Shown piece after piece: positions 51,169 through 63,228 of a stretch of 64,000 bases of DNA (its first letter is position 1; every line of letters starts with the position of its first letter). Source of the stretch: Leucaena leucocephala (taxonomy: Eukaryota > Streptophyta > Magnoliopsida > Fabales > Fabaceae). The position numbers and the translations under genes are program-made. Below the pieces are notes generated by a model, which ran no database searches, was not told the DNA's origin, and saw only the letters and a program-made list of their open reading frames with translations. The stretch lies in contig CM073558.1 of the NCBI GenBank assembly GCA_037074615.1, positions 2,037,501-2,101,500 on the forward strand. The letters run 5' to 3'.

Positions 51169-52674
51169 ATGGAATTGCTGATGCAAGATGCCAAAATGCA
51201 TTTTGATGATAAAGAAGAAGACGAGGAGGAGGAGGAGGAAGAAGAAGCAGAGATAGTTAGAGAGGAAAGCGGCAACTGTAAGAATTACCTTTCTTTCTCA
51301 ACAAATTACGAAACTAGTCGTCGTCGTCTTCATCATAATCATCATGATCCAAATCAAAATTCATGGTTGGGGCTTCATGATCATCATCACTCTCCACCAG
51401 ATGCTGCTACAGCCGTCGAATCTCTCAATTCATCGCCTCGATTAGGGTTAGCATCAGCACCGACCTCCAATTTCGCCGGTAATCACAGAAAGCTCGACCT
51501 CATGGACTTGTCGCTCGGAGGAATTGGAACCAGCAAGGACGATGAAGAACAAGAAGAAGCTAATTTCCATGGAGGAGGAAGCAGCAGTAACAATGTTGGT
51601 GCTGCTATTGAGAAAGAGCACATGTTCGATAAAGTCGTCACTCCCAGTGACGTAGGCAAGCTCAACCGCCTCGTAATACCAAAGCAACACGCAGAGAAGT
51701 ACTTCCCTCTCAATTCCTCCTCCAACGAGAAAGGGCTGCTCTTGAATTTCGAGGACCGGAACGGCAAGCTATGGCGGTTCCGGTACTCTTACTGGAATAG
51801 TAGCCAGAGCTATGTCATGACCAAAGGTTGGAGCCGTTTCGTCAAGGAGAAGAAGCTCGCCGCCGGAGACATTGTCTCGTTCCACCGCGGCGCCGGAGAG
51901 TCATATCGTCACCGGTTGTACATAGATTGGAGGCGAAGACCTGATCCCGGCCCACCCGGCCCTGATCTCAACTTGATTACACCTTTTCTTCTTCATCACC
52001 CCAATCAGCCGACGACGCAATTTTCTCAGTACTCCATCAGATGGGGCGGCCGATTGTTCTCTCTTCCCTCTCCTGCGCCGCCGCCTCCGCGACAGCTGAA
52101 CCATAGTAATATGTTTCCCTTATATCATCATCAACAGCAACAAGAAGAGCGACATCATCATCATCATCCATGGCAGTACCAAGTCCATCATCATCATCAT
52201 AATGCGATGGATTCAAGATCTGCAGGTTCGGTGTATTCGAACTTGATAGGGCAACAAGAAGTAAGAAATGTTCCGATGATTATAGATTCTGTTCCAGTTG
52301 ATCATTATCATCATTCTCATCAAAACTATTACCATGGTAAAGATAGTAGTACTACTGCTGGTAAAACACTTAGGCTATTTGGGGTGAACATGGAATGTGC
52401 TTCTTCTTCGTCGTCGTCTTCATCACCATCAGTAGAGGAATCGGGATGTTGTAATGTGACAGTAATGGCTAATCCATCAATTTCATCTTCGTCTTCTATT
52501 ATCCCACCGCCTCTTCATCAGTATCTGAGAGTACCCCATGATGAGGATCATCATCCAATTTCATCGTCTTTACCGTTATCATCAGCAGCAAGATTTCAGA
52601 GTCGTCGTCATCATCAGAGAGGGGAAACTTCGATGCTTTTTGATTTGGATCCCTCTTTGCATTACAGGCAGTGA
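51169..52674 (+). CDS. NGA: NGATHA-type B3-domain transcription factor
   Basis: NGATHA proteins shape leaf margins, style and stigma and act as DNA-binding repressors. The frame is uninterrupted by introns within the coding region and gives 501 residues from the ATG at 51169 (MELLMQDAKM). The N terminus is strongly acidic (Glu run, about 17-28). The B3 domain spans about 149-256, with EHMFDKVVTPSDVGKLNRLV, PKQHAEKYFP, WRFRYSYWNSSQSYVMTKGW and GDIVSFHRGAG. A B3 repression motif RLFGV lies at 402-406, and a DLMDLSLG segment (110-117) is EAR-like. The C-terminal half is rich in His, Ser and Pro, including several His runs. These features separate it from RAV proteins, which also have an AP2 domain. 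Which NGATHA paralog (1-4) it matches cannot be set from sequence. Its linkage to DCL1 parallels At1g01030 (NGA3) next to At1g01040 (DCL1). Confidence 0.93.
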   Translation: MELLMQDAKMHFDDKEEDEEEEEEEEAEIVREESGNCKNYLSFSTNYETSRRRLHHNHHDPNQNSWLGLHDHHHSPPDAATAVESLNSSPRLGLASAPTSNFAGNHRKLDLMDLSLGGIGTSKDDEEQEEANFHGGGSSSNNVGAAIEKEHMFDKVVTPSDVGKLNRLVIPKQHAEKYFPLNSSSNEKGLLLNFEDRNGKLWRFRYSYWNSSQSYVMTKGWSRFVKEKKLAAGDIVSFHRGAGESYRHRLYIDWRRRPDPGPPGPDLNLITPFLLHHPNQPTTQFSQYSIRWGGRLFSLPSPAPPPPRQLNHSNMFPLYHHQQQQEERHHHHHPWQYQVHHHHHNAMDSRSAGSVYSNLIGQQEVRNVPMIIDSVPVDHYHHSHQNYYHGKDSSTTAGKTLRLFGVNMECASSSSSSSSPSVEESGCCNVTVMANPSISSSSSIIPPPLHQYLRVPHDEDHHPISSSLPLSSAARFQSRRHHQRGETSMLFDLDPSLHYRQ

Positions 52675-55462
52675 TGATCGAATTAGGAATCAAATCAGAC
52701 AACAACAACCAATAAAAGAATGACGATGAGGCCACGCTACTCTTTTGCAGAATTTTCTGTTATAAAAATATAATTTTTTTGTTGCCCTCTCAATTGTTTA
52801 ATATTTTAGTGCTTAGAGTATTATGGATACTAGTGCATTATTAGCTGGAGGTTTTTGGTTTGTTTAACTTCCAAGCGGAAAATGGAGAAATATATATATA
52901 TGAACTATGTTTAAATCTTTCAATTGTGTATAAATACATATAATACAGTTACAATATTGAAAGATTTTTCTTTTCTAGCACGATCGATCTCTTTTTCCGT
53001 TTGGAGCATTAAATGATATTGCAGAAAAGCTCGTTACTTTTCTTCTTTTCTCTAATGTTTCTGTTAAGCTTGTTGGGTTGATGTGTGTTGTTTCTGCTTC
53101 TTCTGCTGCTGGGTATGGCATTTTTTAGCTTTGCAGGAAAATAAAGCGCAGAAAGTTGTGCAGATGTAAAAAAGGTGAAAATTTTTCACTTCTTTGGCTT
53201 CTGTCATTCCAAAACTGGTCCGACCGACTTGATTATTACTTTTTAGTTAAATAATTTATACTGTAACTACATAGTTACTGCTATATCCTATGCTTCATTT
53301 ATTGATGAGTACATAGTTTCTACCCCCCAACATTGACATTACTTTCTCGTCTTCTCTCCTATTGCAGCCGCCTTCATGTCTGGATTATTACTACACAAGA
53401 ACGTGTTTTAGGTAGAATAAAAGCCACCTTTTTCTACTGGTAAGTATTCTTTACTATTATGATTCCATTACAGTAAATTTAATGCTTTGTCTCTTTCTGA
53501 TCCATCGACCCATCATCGGTGATCTCTGTATATATGTTCAATCACACTCTTTGATTTTAGTGATTCTATATTGCATGCATGTTGTGGTCACTATTATATA
53601 GTCTGCATCACTGTTTTTTTACAGTTTAAGGTTGAAAAATGATTGATTATATAGCTACGTGTTGTTCTTATGATTTGGTACAGTATAATTGCAATAATCA
53701 TAGCTAAATCTGTTGGCTCTGGTGTTATTCGAGAGATTTAAATTGACCCGTGATTAATCTGTGTGAGTTTTAATTTGGTGATTGGTATTCTCTTTTGGCC
53801 CTCGAGACTTGATGTCGATTTCAAAACCAGTGGACATAAAATGTTTGCCAGGGGGATTATTAATAGTAAAAATTTGTTTTAAATATGTAAAAACATTATT
53901 ATATTTCATTCAAAAAACATTATTATTTAGTTATGACTCAACACTCCACATAAATATTATTTTTTAATATTTGTCGTACCCCTATGTTAATTATAATTAG
54001 CCCTTCTGATTTGAAAGATTTAAATTTAAATTTTCACATATAAAAAATCATCCCAAGTGATTGGGATTCATGAAATCAAGTAGAGAGAAAGTGAAGGAAA
54101 TCTTTTCTTTTCTGATTTAGATCGATGTAGATAACCATAAATCTCTCTTTCTTTTCATCCTTATACTTCTAAGTCTTCAAATATTCTTAGTTTGATATCT
54201 AGATTGAAATTTTCATTCTTTCTCTTCTACGTCTCTAAATATATCTTAAAGAGCGCACGCTTGCACGCACATATTATTGCGGGAATTTATCATTTTGGAT
54301 TACCTAGATACCCAGCGCATAGACCATTTGTTGGACTGAGGTAGCATGATTCGTTAAGGTTGAAAAAAAAAAAGATTATTGTGAGTTGTTTGAAATTGTG
54401 TGGTTTTTAGTATGGAGATTGGTGAAGACTAACAAGAGGGGCTGTCTCTACTCTCTATACCTTTAACGGTACCTTCATGCGTTTGCTTCTAGTTTTTATA
54501 TATGATTCATCATTTCATTTATTCACTCAATGTTATTTGGTTTAAGATATATATGGTTGAACAACCAATGCCCCTCTCTCGTTGGAATATTAAAATATTA
54601 AAATCACATGTAATACTAACAAATGGACTATTCATAAGCCTAAAAAGGAGAGATTAAACAGAAATTTATGTTTTACCTTGTGATGATGGAAAGCAAAAGC
54701 AATGCTGAAAACTGTAGCTAGGTTCTACAATCTACATTAAGCAAAACGAGACATATATTGTGATAGATTTTCATCACTTTTCCTGCATAGTGATGCTGCT
54801 CTCTCTGTTACACTGTATACTATACTATGTCTCTCACATCTTTGGATGAATTTTACTCCATACAACAGCTCGAGATCATAAAAGGCTTCAAACCTAATTA
54901 ATAATTAACAACAAGAAGAAAAATGACTTCTCAGAAGATTGGTTTTAAATCCTATATATCCCCTTATTATAACATTTTTTTGTTGTATTTATTTTCATGC
55001 ATTAGCTTTACATGATCATTTACGTTATTCATATCTATCAGATTATCATAACACTTGCAGAAAGAAATTAACTAGAAGAATGTCAAAGACAAAGACAAAA
55101 ATTTAATGACTAGCTAGAAACCATATATGTCAAGAATTTCTATAAAGATGGCTTGCTATATTAATTAGGTCGTTGGAACCAGACTTCATCTATATACGCT
55201 CAAATCCCTGCTTTCTTACATGCATATATATAATGCTCTTCAGTTTAGATATCTAGCTAGCAAATTCAATCGATCGATGATGAAGTGTGTGTGTGTGTTA
55301 TGTGCAAGCTGCTATTGGCTATTGCTGGCTGATTATCTTGAAGCAAACGAGTTTTTTATATTTGATAAATTGAATCACCATGGATCCGCGAGGAAAATAT
55401 TTGATATACCAGAGAGTATAATAGCAAAGTGACATATAGAGTTATATACACACATAGATAGA

Positions 55463-55502
<40 letters not shown>

Positions 55503-56611
55503 GATTAACCACATGATATAGGGGTAGTTCGATTCGTTAATTAATTGATGATCATTGAGGTGGATTGGATATAGTAGATATTGCATTAAATATGTTTGCA
55601 TTAGCTAGTTATGGCTTAGTGAAGCCACTACTACAGAAAAAATCAAGTGACATTTTAACAGTAATTTCATGAGCTAACTGCTGACTATGGAGCATGCAGG
55701 CGTCATGTAGTGATGGGAGTTCATTTTCGATGCTCCTAATGAACTGCTTCTGTTGATATAATATATTGCCGTGTTTCCTTTTCTGTTTAAAGATTACGTA
55801 GTTTAGTTTTAATCAAGGTTCACTTGCATGCATGGATCACTCAACTCTGACCATTGAGGGGGTAGACTAAACATTTTCCGTTGAAGGAGTTTGAGTAATT
55901 ATATATTATTGTAATTTAGACAGGGTTTTAGCTGAATTCGAATCTCTGTCATGGATCATGTCAAAATAAGCAATGTATTATGAGATTAATGTTCATGATG
56001 ATAGAGTATGGATAATACTACATTGTCTCTCTCATGGTACGAGAATCTAAACGTAATATTTTGTTGAATGATTATATCATAAATGCGTGTCCAGTTTCAA
56101 CACGTATGTTGAATGCAGAATTATAATTATTATAAATTATAGAGTAAAAGTAGAGCTATTAAACCATGTATCGCGATTAGGGTAAGCTTATTATATTCTG
56201 GCGTACATTGTCTTGCAATTTTTATATCTTTGTAATTAGATTAAACTCTTTAATTAAAATATCTGGCATACCAAACAAATATTAAAAAGCTTAAGTAAAC
56301 AATATTGAGCTTTAAAGTAACAACACAATTACTTAAATTTTCTCCGCAATTAATAACCCGATGCACTTCCTTAATGCATGGGAGTTCAGCAACACGACAT
56401 GTTAATAATTAATCCTTTGTTTCTTAACTAGCTTAAGTTTTCAGGGTCTAGCAAAAATACAATAAATATTCCACCCAAATGTATAATATATAGTAAAGTT
56501 GAACGGTAAATATTTTATGTTGCACTTTGTTAACCATTCTTCACTCAAATGTTTTAGGAACATAAAAAAAATTAGGCTTAATAAAACTTAGATACTTATC
56601 ATATACTTAAT

Positions 56612-56850
56612 ATATGACATACTTAACTAATTTGATTAAATTAAAAAAATTAGTTAAGTTAATTAATTATGATATATTTTTTTTAAAATACTATAATCAT
56701 ATTTTTAAACTCACTCACTTGCCCTCTTACTTCATTATTGTTGAGAGAATATTATTAGGATAATTTTAAAAAAAATTGATAAATATAAAAAATATGTTTT
56801 ATATATATGACTAAAATTAATTCTTCAATTAGGACTTAAATTAATGATCA
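56612..56850 (+). repeat. AT-rich repeat family copy 2
   Basis: Starts with a palindromic head (cttaactaattt and its complement at about 56621-56661). It then shares the ordered blocks of the 39.4-kb copy: an atattttttttaaaata segment, an actcactc segment, an attattgttgaga segment and aaattgataaatataaaaa. Confidence 0.6.
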
Positions 56851-57774
56851 AATGAGCGTATACTTAACCTTATATTGCTTCCAATCAAAATGGTAAAGTG
56901 AAATTTAATTAGTATAAAATATAAAAGTATTAACAATGTAACAAAAGTTAATTAGAGAGTAAATAATGGATTAAAAAATATGCATTTAATTGAAAACAAG
57001 TACATGTATATAAGACTATACTTAATTAGGCTTTGGCTTAGGCTTATGGTAACAAGCTAGTGTTTTTAAATTCAGTTTTTGTATTTTTCTAAAGTGGTAT
57101 ATTATTGATAACACGTGGGATTTTTATTGCTTGTTACAGACATAAGTCACTGCCACTCACACTTAGGTGGATAAAAAATAGATAGCCACAAAATGAGACG
57201 TACGAATCTAAGAGATATATTTGCCCCTCTCCCAAATGCCACGAGCCTCTAAAAATATGTAACATGATGGAATTCTTTGGTAATATTTATACTCAATATT
57301 CAACATTCCTTTACTTTAAAAAAAAAAACCATAGCTGTCTATTTCAAACATAAACAAAAATACAGGTTACTGTTATGATTACTTTGACATTTGACTTTAA
57401 GTTTTGACCAAATCTCCAATCTTCATCCGATCCAAGATCTAATTAAATTTACTTTCTAGAATTGTAAATGTAAATTTATTTTATTGTACTTTTCTTATTT
57501 ATTTATTTCTTAAGTTGGAGTTAACTATATGTTTATTCCCGATGACCCGATGTGATACCCCATTAATTGCCGATTATAAGGTTTAGTTTATTAGAATATG
57601 AAAGGAAGTAAGATTATTTCAGATACACGCACTAAAATAAGAAAAGGATGAACATTTCATAAAGGAAAATGCTATAGTCAAGAAAGAAAACTCAAGAGAA
57701 CCCATCAGTTACTCGGGGTTGATTTTGAGAAGTAAATAAATAAAGATTGTACGAACATTCCTTCCGTTTTTAAT

Positions 57775-57985
57775 GTAAAAACTATTTAATTAATTTAAAA
57801 AAATTAATTAATATAACATATTTTTTAAAATATTCTAATCAACTTTCTTAATTCCTTTTATTCTTTTTTAACTTGATTATTATTGAGAAAATATGAATAT
57901 GAGTAATTTAAAAAAAATTAATAAATATAAAAAATATATCTTATATATTTAAAATTAAGATTAACTTCCTAATTAAATATAATAT
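57775..57985 (+). repeat. AT-rich repeat family copy 3
   Basis: Colinear with the copies at 39.4 and 56.6 kb: taattaatttaaaaaaatta head, acatattttttaaaatatt, ttcttaattcc, gattattattgag, then aaaaattaataaatataaa. Confidence 0.6.
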
Positions 57986-59149
57986 TAAGAACATGAGGAG
58001 GATATATACTCCTATGTGTATATTAAATATAAAATCTCACATATTACTTACAAATAATGTATCTTAAAGACTTAAACTTCATATAAAGTATATGAGCAAT
58101 AACAAAATTCTATTTATAAATCAACTTATACATTATATATATTAAGTATAAGATGGGACATATATTATAAATCCCAACGCCCAAATACATAAATAATATT
58201 TATTTTTATTTTTAACATAAAAATTAATTAATTAATTTAAATAAATTAAAGAGTATATAATATAAATTCATCTTGATAATTACATTTGATTATAATTAAT
58301 TAATTTATTAATATATATAAATAAATTAATTAATTCTTATATTATATATTAAAAATAAATAATTATATGTCTCAATTTTTTTATTTATTTATAATTTGAA
58401 AAACTACCTTTATGATCATAAACACACACATTAAGATATACATTATTTAGTTTTTATTATACTGGTAAGAGTAATTAAGAGTTGAAGTATTTTTTTTTTG
58501 AAGAAAATAAATGTAAGTAGGGGAGGAGGCTAGTTAAGGGAGAGAAATGATAATGATGAAGGGTGGGGCTGAGTCCCCACCCTAGGAAGTAGGGGTTAGG
58601 GCTAATTAAGTGGTGATAGTGATGGACTCTGAATAATATTTGAATTCAAAATTCATAAATAAATAATAAATTAGTTGGTCGTTAAAGTGATTGCCCTCTT
58701 CAACTTTTATTTTGCTTCCTGTTGATTATTCATTATTGGACGCATGCCTTATTATGGCGCCCTCAGTGATCCATCCTAATCACTCCCATTTCCTCTCTAT
58801 TTTTCTCATTTAAACCCTTTCCCCCCATTATCTATCTCCTTGGACCACACCTCCCTTCTTTCTTCTTTCCCTATTATTCCTCATCTCTTTTTCATATATG
58901 TAACTTCACAATGATGTTCTTATTTGGGTTCAACATCTATACAAGTAATTAATCATTAGATGAAACAACCCATGCCTCATAACCCTTTCTTTATAATCGT
59001 GTATAGGATCACACACACACACACATAAAATGAAACAAAAGAAATCTCAGATCCATTCACACATATATTTGCATTCACATCTGTGTGTGTGTGTGTGTGT
59101 GTTAATGCAGGATCAGAGAGAGGGAGAGAGGTGGGTGCCCTAGAGAAGG

Positions 59150-59760
59150 GAAGGCAGCCACATAACTCCAAAAGTGACTGAAACTCTGCGAAGTATGGTT
59201 AAGGGATCAAGCATTTCAGATTCAGTCACACACAGAGAAAAAAGGGGGGGGGGGGGGGGAGAGAACATGTATGATGGATGGCATGTGGAGAGCCATCAAG
59301 TCAGAGCATGGAGCCAGACAGGGACCATCCCCTACAGAAAGAAAGAGAAATACGAAGCTCACGTCTCCTTCGTCCCCAAGAAAATCCTAATCTAATACTT
59401 TGCATATATAATTCCAACTCTTTCTCACCTGTAATGGTCCATTCTAGCTATTCCCACGCATATTCTTCTATATAACTTCTGAACCCAGGCACAAGGCTAA
59501 GCCCAAAACCTGGCTAGGTAATAACTTCGAATTCTTATTACCCAAAAGAAAATGAATTCTACTAACATGAAGCCCTAAAGTGTGTGTGTGTGTGTGTGTC
59601 TATATATATATATATAATATAGGTCGGTAGCTAGGTATCTCGCATGTCTTCATATTAAATATATTTAATGATCCTTGTTGCCTGTTTTTCTGCTGTCCCG
59701 TTTCTTCAGCAGTACTAAATACGAAAGGAACTAGAGAATGTTGTAGAGTCTGCACGAAGC
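59150..59760. repeat. Duplicated non-coding block, copy A
   Basis: Shares ordered islands with 60290-60930: a 21-base identical stretch (59168-59188 against 60322-60342, beginning ccaaaagtgactgaaactct); gggaccat near 59318; cttcgtccccaa near 59368; and an actaaata.gaaaggaactagaga island (59714-59736 against 60887-60909). Offsets stay between about 1130 and 1175 bp, so this is one tandem duplication. It also holds a 16-base G run (59244-59259). Confidence 0.75.
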
Positions 59761-59924
59761 TTCTTTTAACTGCATTCACCCATCATCCCCAACTATTACA
59801 ATTTTATATCTCCGGCTTCAATTTTTAGGGTATTTACATGTTATATTGAGGTTGGACTCTCCCCTTGCTATAGAGACATCCTCCATGTTTCATATAATAT
59901 ACACGTGCTTTGTATATAATTTAT

Positions 59925-60130
59925 TTAATTAAATTAAAAAAATTAATATAACATATTTTTTTATAAATTTTTTAAAAAATTTTCTTAATTTTCTCTCTCT
60001 CTCTTATTTAATTATTATCAAAAAAATATTAATATAAATAATTTAAGAAAAATTAATATATATATATAAAATATATCTTATATTAATTTAATTAATATAA
60101 ATATAAATTCTCTAATTAAGTTATAAATTA
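59925..60130 (+). repeat. AT-rich repeat family copy 4
   Basis: Same ordered blocks as the other copies (aattaaattaaaaaaattaa, ttttcttaattttc, ttatttaattattatc, aatttaagaaaaatta). It sits between the two halves of the duplicated block. Confidence 0.55.
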
Positions 60131-60289
60131 AGAATTGGAAGAGTAACATATTTTATTTAAAATATTAATTTTCTTCATCTAATATTCCTAAAATTAACTA
60201 TAACACTTCATAACTAATTAACTAAATTTCAACTTTTATAAGAAATAATTAATTTAACCGTGTGTGTGTGTGTGTGTGTGTGTGTAAGG

Positions 60290-60930
60290 GGGCATAACTG
60301 GGGAGAGAAGGGAAGCGATCCCCAAAAGTGACTGAAACTCTGTCAAGTTTGGTTGAGAGGATTGTCAGATGCAGCCTCATATGTAATTGAATTCACAACA
60401 CATTTATTATCCCTTCTTCTTCTTCTTCATGAGGGACCATTACTGCCGCATGCAGACAAACAAGGACCATTATATCACCTACAAAAGCCCCATGTCTCTC
60501 CCTGCTTCGTCCCCAACAAAACCCTAACCTAACTCACATGTGTGCTTTTACCTGCAGAGACGTAAACCTCTCGCACTGGTCCACTGTATAAACCCCTTAT
60601 TAGAAGAGACGCAGCTTGGGCCTCCATCTGAAAACTAGGGTTATATATATATATATATATATATATATTCCTTGGCATGTGGAAGGCCAAAGAACCTAGT
60701 TAGGATCTGAATTATAACAAGAAGGGCATCAAAAGTACCATGTAGCTGAGGGGGTATGGCAGCTATAGGGATCTAGCTAGCTAGGTATTATCACAATTGC
60801 ATGCCATACCCCTTGATAGATATTTAATATATTGTAATATTAATTATCCTTTTTGTCTGTTTCGTTACTAGCTTCCATCATCAAACACTAAATATGAAAG
60901 GAACTAGAGAGTATAACATGTATGCCCTGT
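60290..60930. repeat. Duplicated non-coding block, copy B
   Basis: Second copy of the block at 59150-59760; both copies are preceded by (GT)n tracts (59082-59102 and 60260-60285). This copy contains a (TA)n insertion (60642-60669) and an 11-bp inverted repeat, ggggtatggca (from about 60751) against tgccatacccc (from about 60802). No open frame is shared by the copies. Confidence 0.75.
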
Positions 60931-62200
60931 TTAAAAATTTGTTAAATTTAGATTTAAAATTTAAATTTAAATTTTTTTAAAATAAATAATTATATTTATT
61001 TAAACAGATTTTTAGACTAAATCATAATTTAAAATTAAAATTTTAGATAAACTAATTAAAATAACTTATAGAATAGTAAAATAGCTTATAAACTAACTAA
61101 TTATTATATTACTCATATTTTTTCTTACACACTCTCTCCTCTCTCCTCATTTAATACTCATACATTTATTTATAATTTATCAGTAATAAAAGTATTTCTA
61201 AAAATAATTATCTAAATACTCATTTATTTAAAACTATTTTTTTATAATTTTTTTTAAAAGTCTTTTTCTGTAAATTATTTAAATTTTTTTTATAAATTTT
61301 TTTTAAAAATCTTATCTAAACATACACGTAGTCTGTACGAAACGTTTTTTTTTTTATCAGGAACCCAGAACCCCTCTAATTATCATGGCTCTTGTCATTA
61401 TTACTATTTCACTTCGTTAATTGCTATTTGGGTCTCGATTCTGCTGTTTCAGTCATTGTATTCTTGTTACCCGTGCTAACCTCTAATGATTCTCCTATAA
61501 CTCGGTAGATGAGAAGAACAAAAGCAGATTATATATACAGGGAAATTACTTTTATTTTATTTTCTCTTTCTTTCCCCAGTTCATTCATATATGCGTTCTT
61601 TGTCTTTTCTTCTAAACAGATCTGAATTCGTAGTGGATGCTGGTGAGTAGAATCAAATTCTAGAGCCGCCCAAAATGCAGAAATTCGAGGGCACATCCTT
61701 TTCATTGTTCCATTTGTCTGTAATGATGGGGGCACATAAGATTAGAAGAACTGCCCGAGAAAGATGAGTCCATCGTATGCGCATGTGTGTGATTCAAGTT
61801 TAGGCGAATTCAAATACTTAATTAACTAATTTAATTAAATTAAAAAATTAATTATTATAATATATTTTATTTTAAAATATTTTAATAATTTTCTTTAATT
61901 CTATCATTACTTCTTTTACTTAATTATTATTAAAAAAGTTAATAAAGATAATTTAAAAAATAGTTGATAAATTTAATAAAAATATCTTATATTTAAAATT
62001 AAAATTAACTCTATAATTAGATAATATATTTAAAATTAAAGGAGTTTAAAAATTCTCATCCCATTTTCCTCTCATCCAAACAGTGAAAAACTCATCTCTC
62101 TCCCCATTTTTCTTGGTTTTCTTTCCTCCCTTGCTTTCTTTCTATCCTAACACAGTTTAAATTGAGTAATAATTATTATTGGTGCAACCTATCAACACTA
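60931..62200. other. Intergenic AT-rich DNA upstream of the tRNA gene
   Basis: Homopolymer- and AT-rich sequence including AT-rich repeat copy 5 (about 61810-62045). The short frame at 61529-61735 on the minus strand has no family resemblance. Nothing else is supported. Confidence 0.5.
61810..62045 (+). repeat. AT-rich repeat family copy 5
   Basis: Begins tacttaattaactaattta like the 56.6-kb copy and continues through the same ordered blocks, ending in aaaatatcttatatttaaaa and a taattagataat segment. Confidence 0.6.
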
Positions 62201-62287
62201 GGGGTGGTGGCGCAGTTGGCTAGCGCGTAGGTCTCATAGCTATGTTGAGTTATCCTGAGGTCGAGAGTTCGAGCCTCTCTCACCCCA
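62201..62287 (+). tRNA. Elongator tRNA-Met (CAT), with intron
   Basis: GGGGTGG (62201-62207) pairs with the 3' TCACCCC (62280-62286), and the discriminator is A62287. The D stem is GCGC/GCGC around AGTTGGCTA; the T arm is GAGAG-TTCGAGC-CTCTC. The anticodon CAT is at 62235-62237. About 13 extra bases after the base 3' of the anticodon (about 62239-62251) form an intron, a known feature of plant elongator tRNA-Met genes. CCA is not encoded, and a short T-rich stretch follows. Confidence 0.93.
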
Positions 62288-63228
62288 AAAGTTGTTTTCC
62301 TATATATATTTTCATTATTTTTGGTCGGAAATAAAAATTAAACTCCACACGATGTTTTGAGTAAATATTAAAATGTAGAGAACGATGTGGTATTCTTGTA
62401 TGAGTTAGGCCGCATCTACTAAGCCCAACTCCACCAATTTCTTATAAACCGGATTAGGCTCTCTTTTTGCTCGGGTATTCAACCTGAAATTTAATAAATA
62501 AACCACAATTTGCAAATAATTTAACTTAATATAAATATTATATCTCATATTGGCATTGATTTAATATTTTATTATGCCAATAATGAATGGTGTTAGAATA
62601 TGCCATTCCTATTCTCCCAACGAAGAATATTCGTTTCCTTTGTAATCATTTGCTAGCTCATATCATTCACAATAATACATTAAGATATAATCATACCACT
62701 AAATAATAAGAATTAAACTGTGTCCTTTTTACCTACAAACTACTTACATTGTCTCTTGTTTTAATTTCAAGGTACGAAACCTGAATCCAACATTGGAAAT
62801 AGAGTATTAATTACTCTACAATGCTGAAGCTAATATTTTATGATCGAAGTCCAGAACTCCCAAATGCACCAATGTTATGGTATATTATTGGCCAAATACT
62901 CCTTCCATATTAAAGGGAAAAAATCAACATTAATACATAGTAATGAGGTATATGTTGAATAACACAATGCGTTCAAATCCTCTATAGAATTCCTGTGCGT
63001 TAATGCATTTTCTATTACTGATAAAATGTCTATACACAGTTCTCACATCGCCCGAAAAAGTTGGCAAGAACTAAGACAAAATTGGCTACTTATATATCTT
63101 CTGCACAAACCTAACTCCACACAAATATGCATGCAGGGCAGCATAGAGAGTGTTTTTTTCCCCCAGGCTATACATCTGTTTCCATCAATAAAAACATTCA
63201 TCGAAGGGCCTATGGCACTGACAAGAAG
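62288..63228. other. Spacer between tRNA-Met and the minus-strand gene
   Basis: AT-rich DNA. The right part (from roughly 62.9 kb) probably includes the 3' UTR of the minus-strand EF-hand gene. A plus-strand frame at 63026-63298 is antisense to that gene's 3' end and is not supported. Confidence 0.5.

Larger units (their letters stand above)
52675..59149. other. NGATHA 3' region and gene-free AT-rich DNA
   Basis: The first few hundred bases are probably the 3' UTR. Beyond that the DNA is AT-rich, with a (TA)n at 55464-55496, a (GT)n at 59082-59102 and two copies of the AT-rich repeat family (56.6 and 57.8 kb). A short frame at 55220-55432 has no family resemblance and sits in repeat-rich DNA. 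No gene is supported. Confidence 0.5.

Noticed and set aside
55220..55432. 70-codon frame near a (TA)n tract
   Set aside because: No homology recognised and it sits among microsatellites; chance open frame.
59165..59235. miRNA precursor around gtgactgaa and its complement
   Set aside because: Only a 9-bp core plus a bulged extension pairs; copy B does not keep the pairing, so a microRNA gene is not supported.
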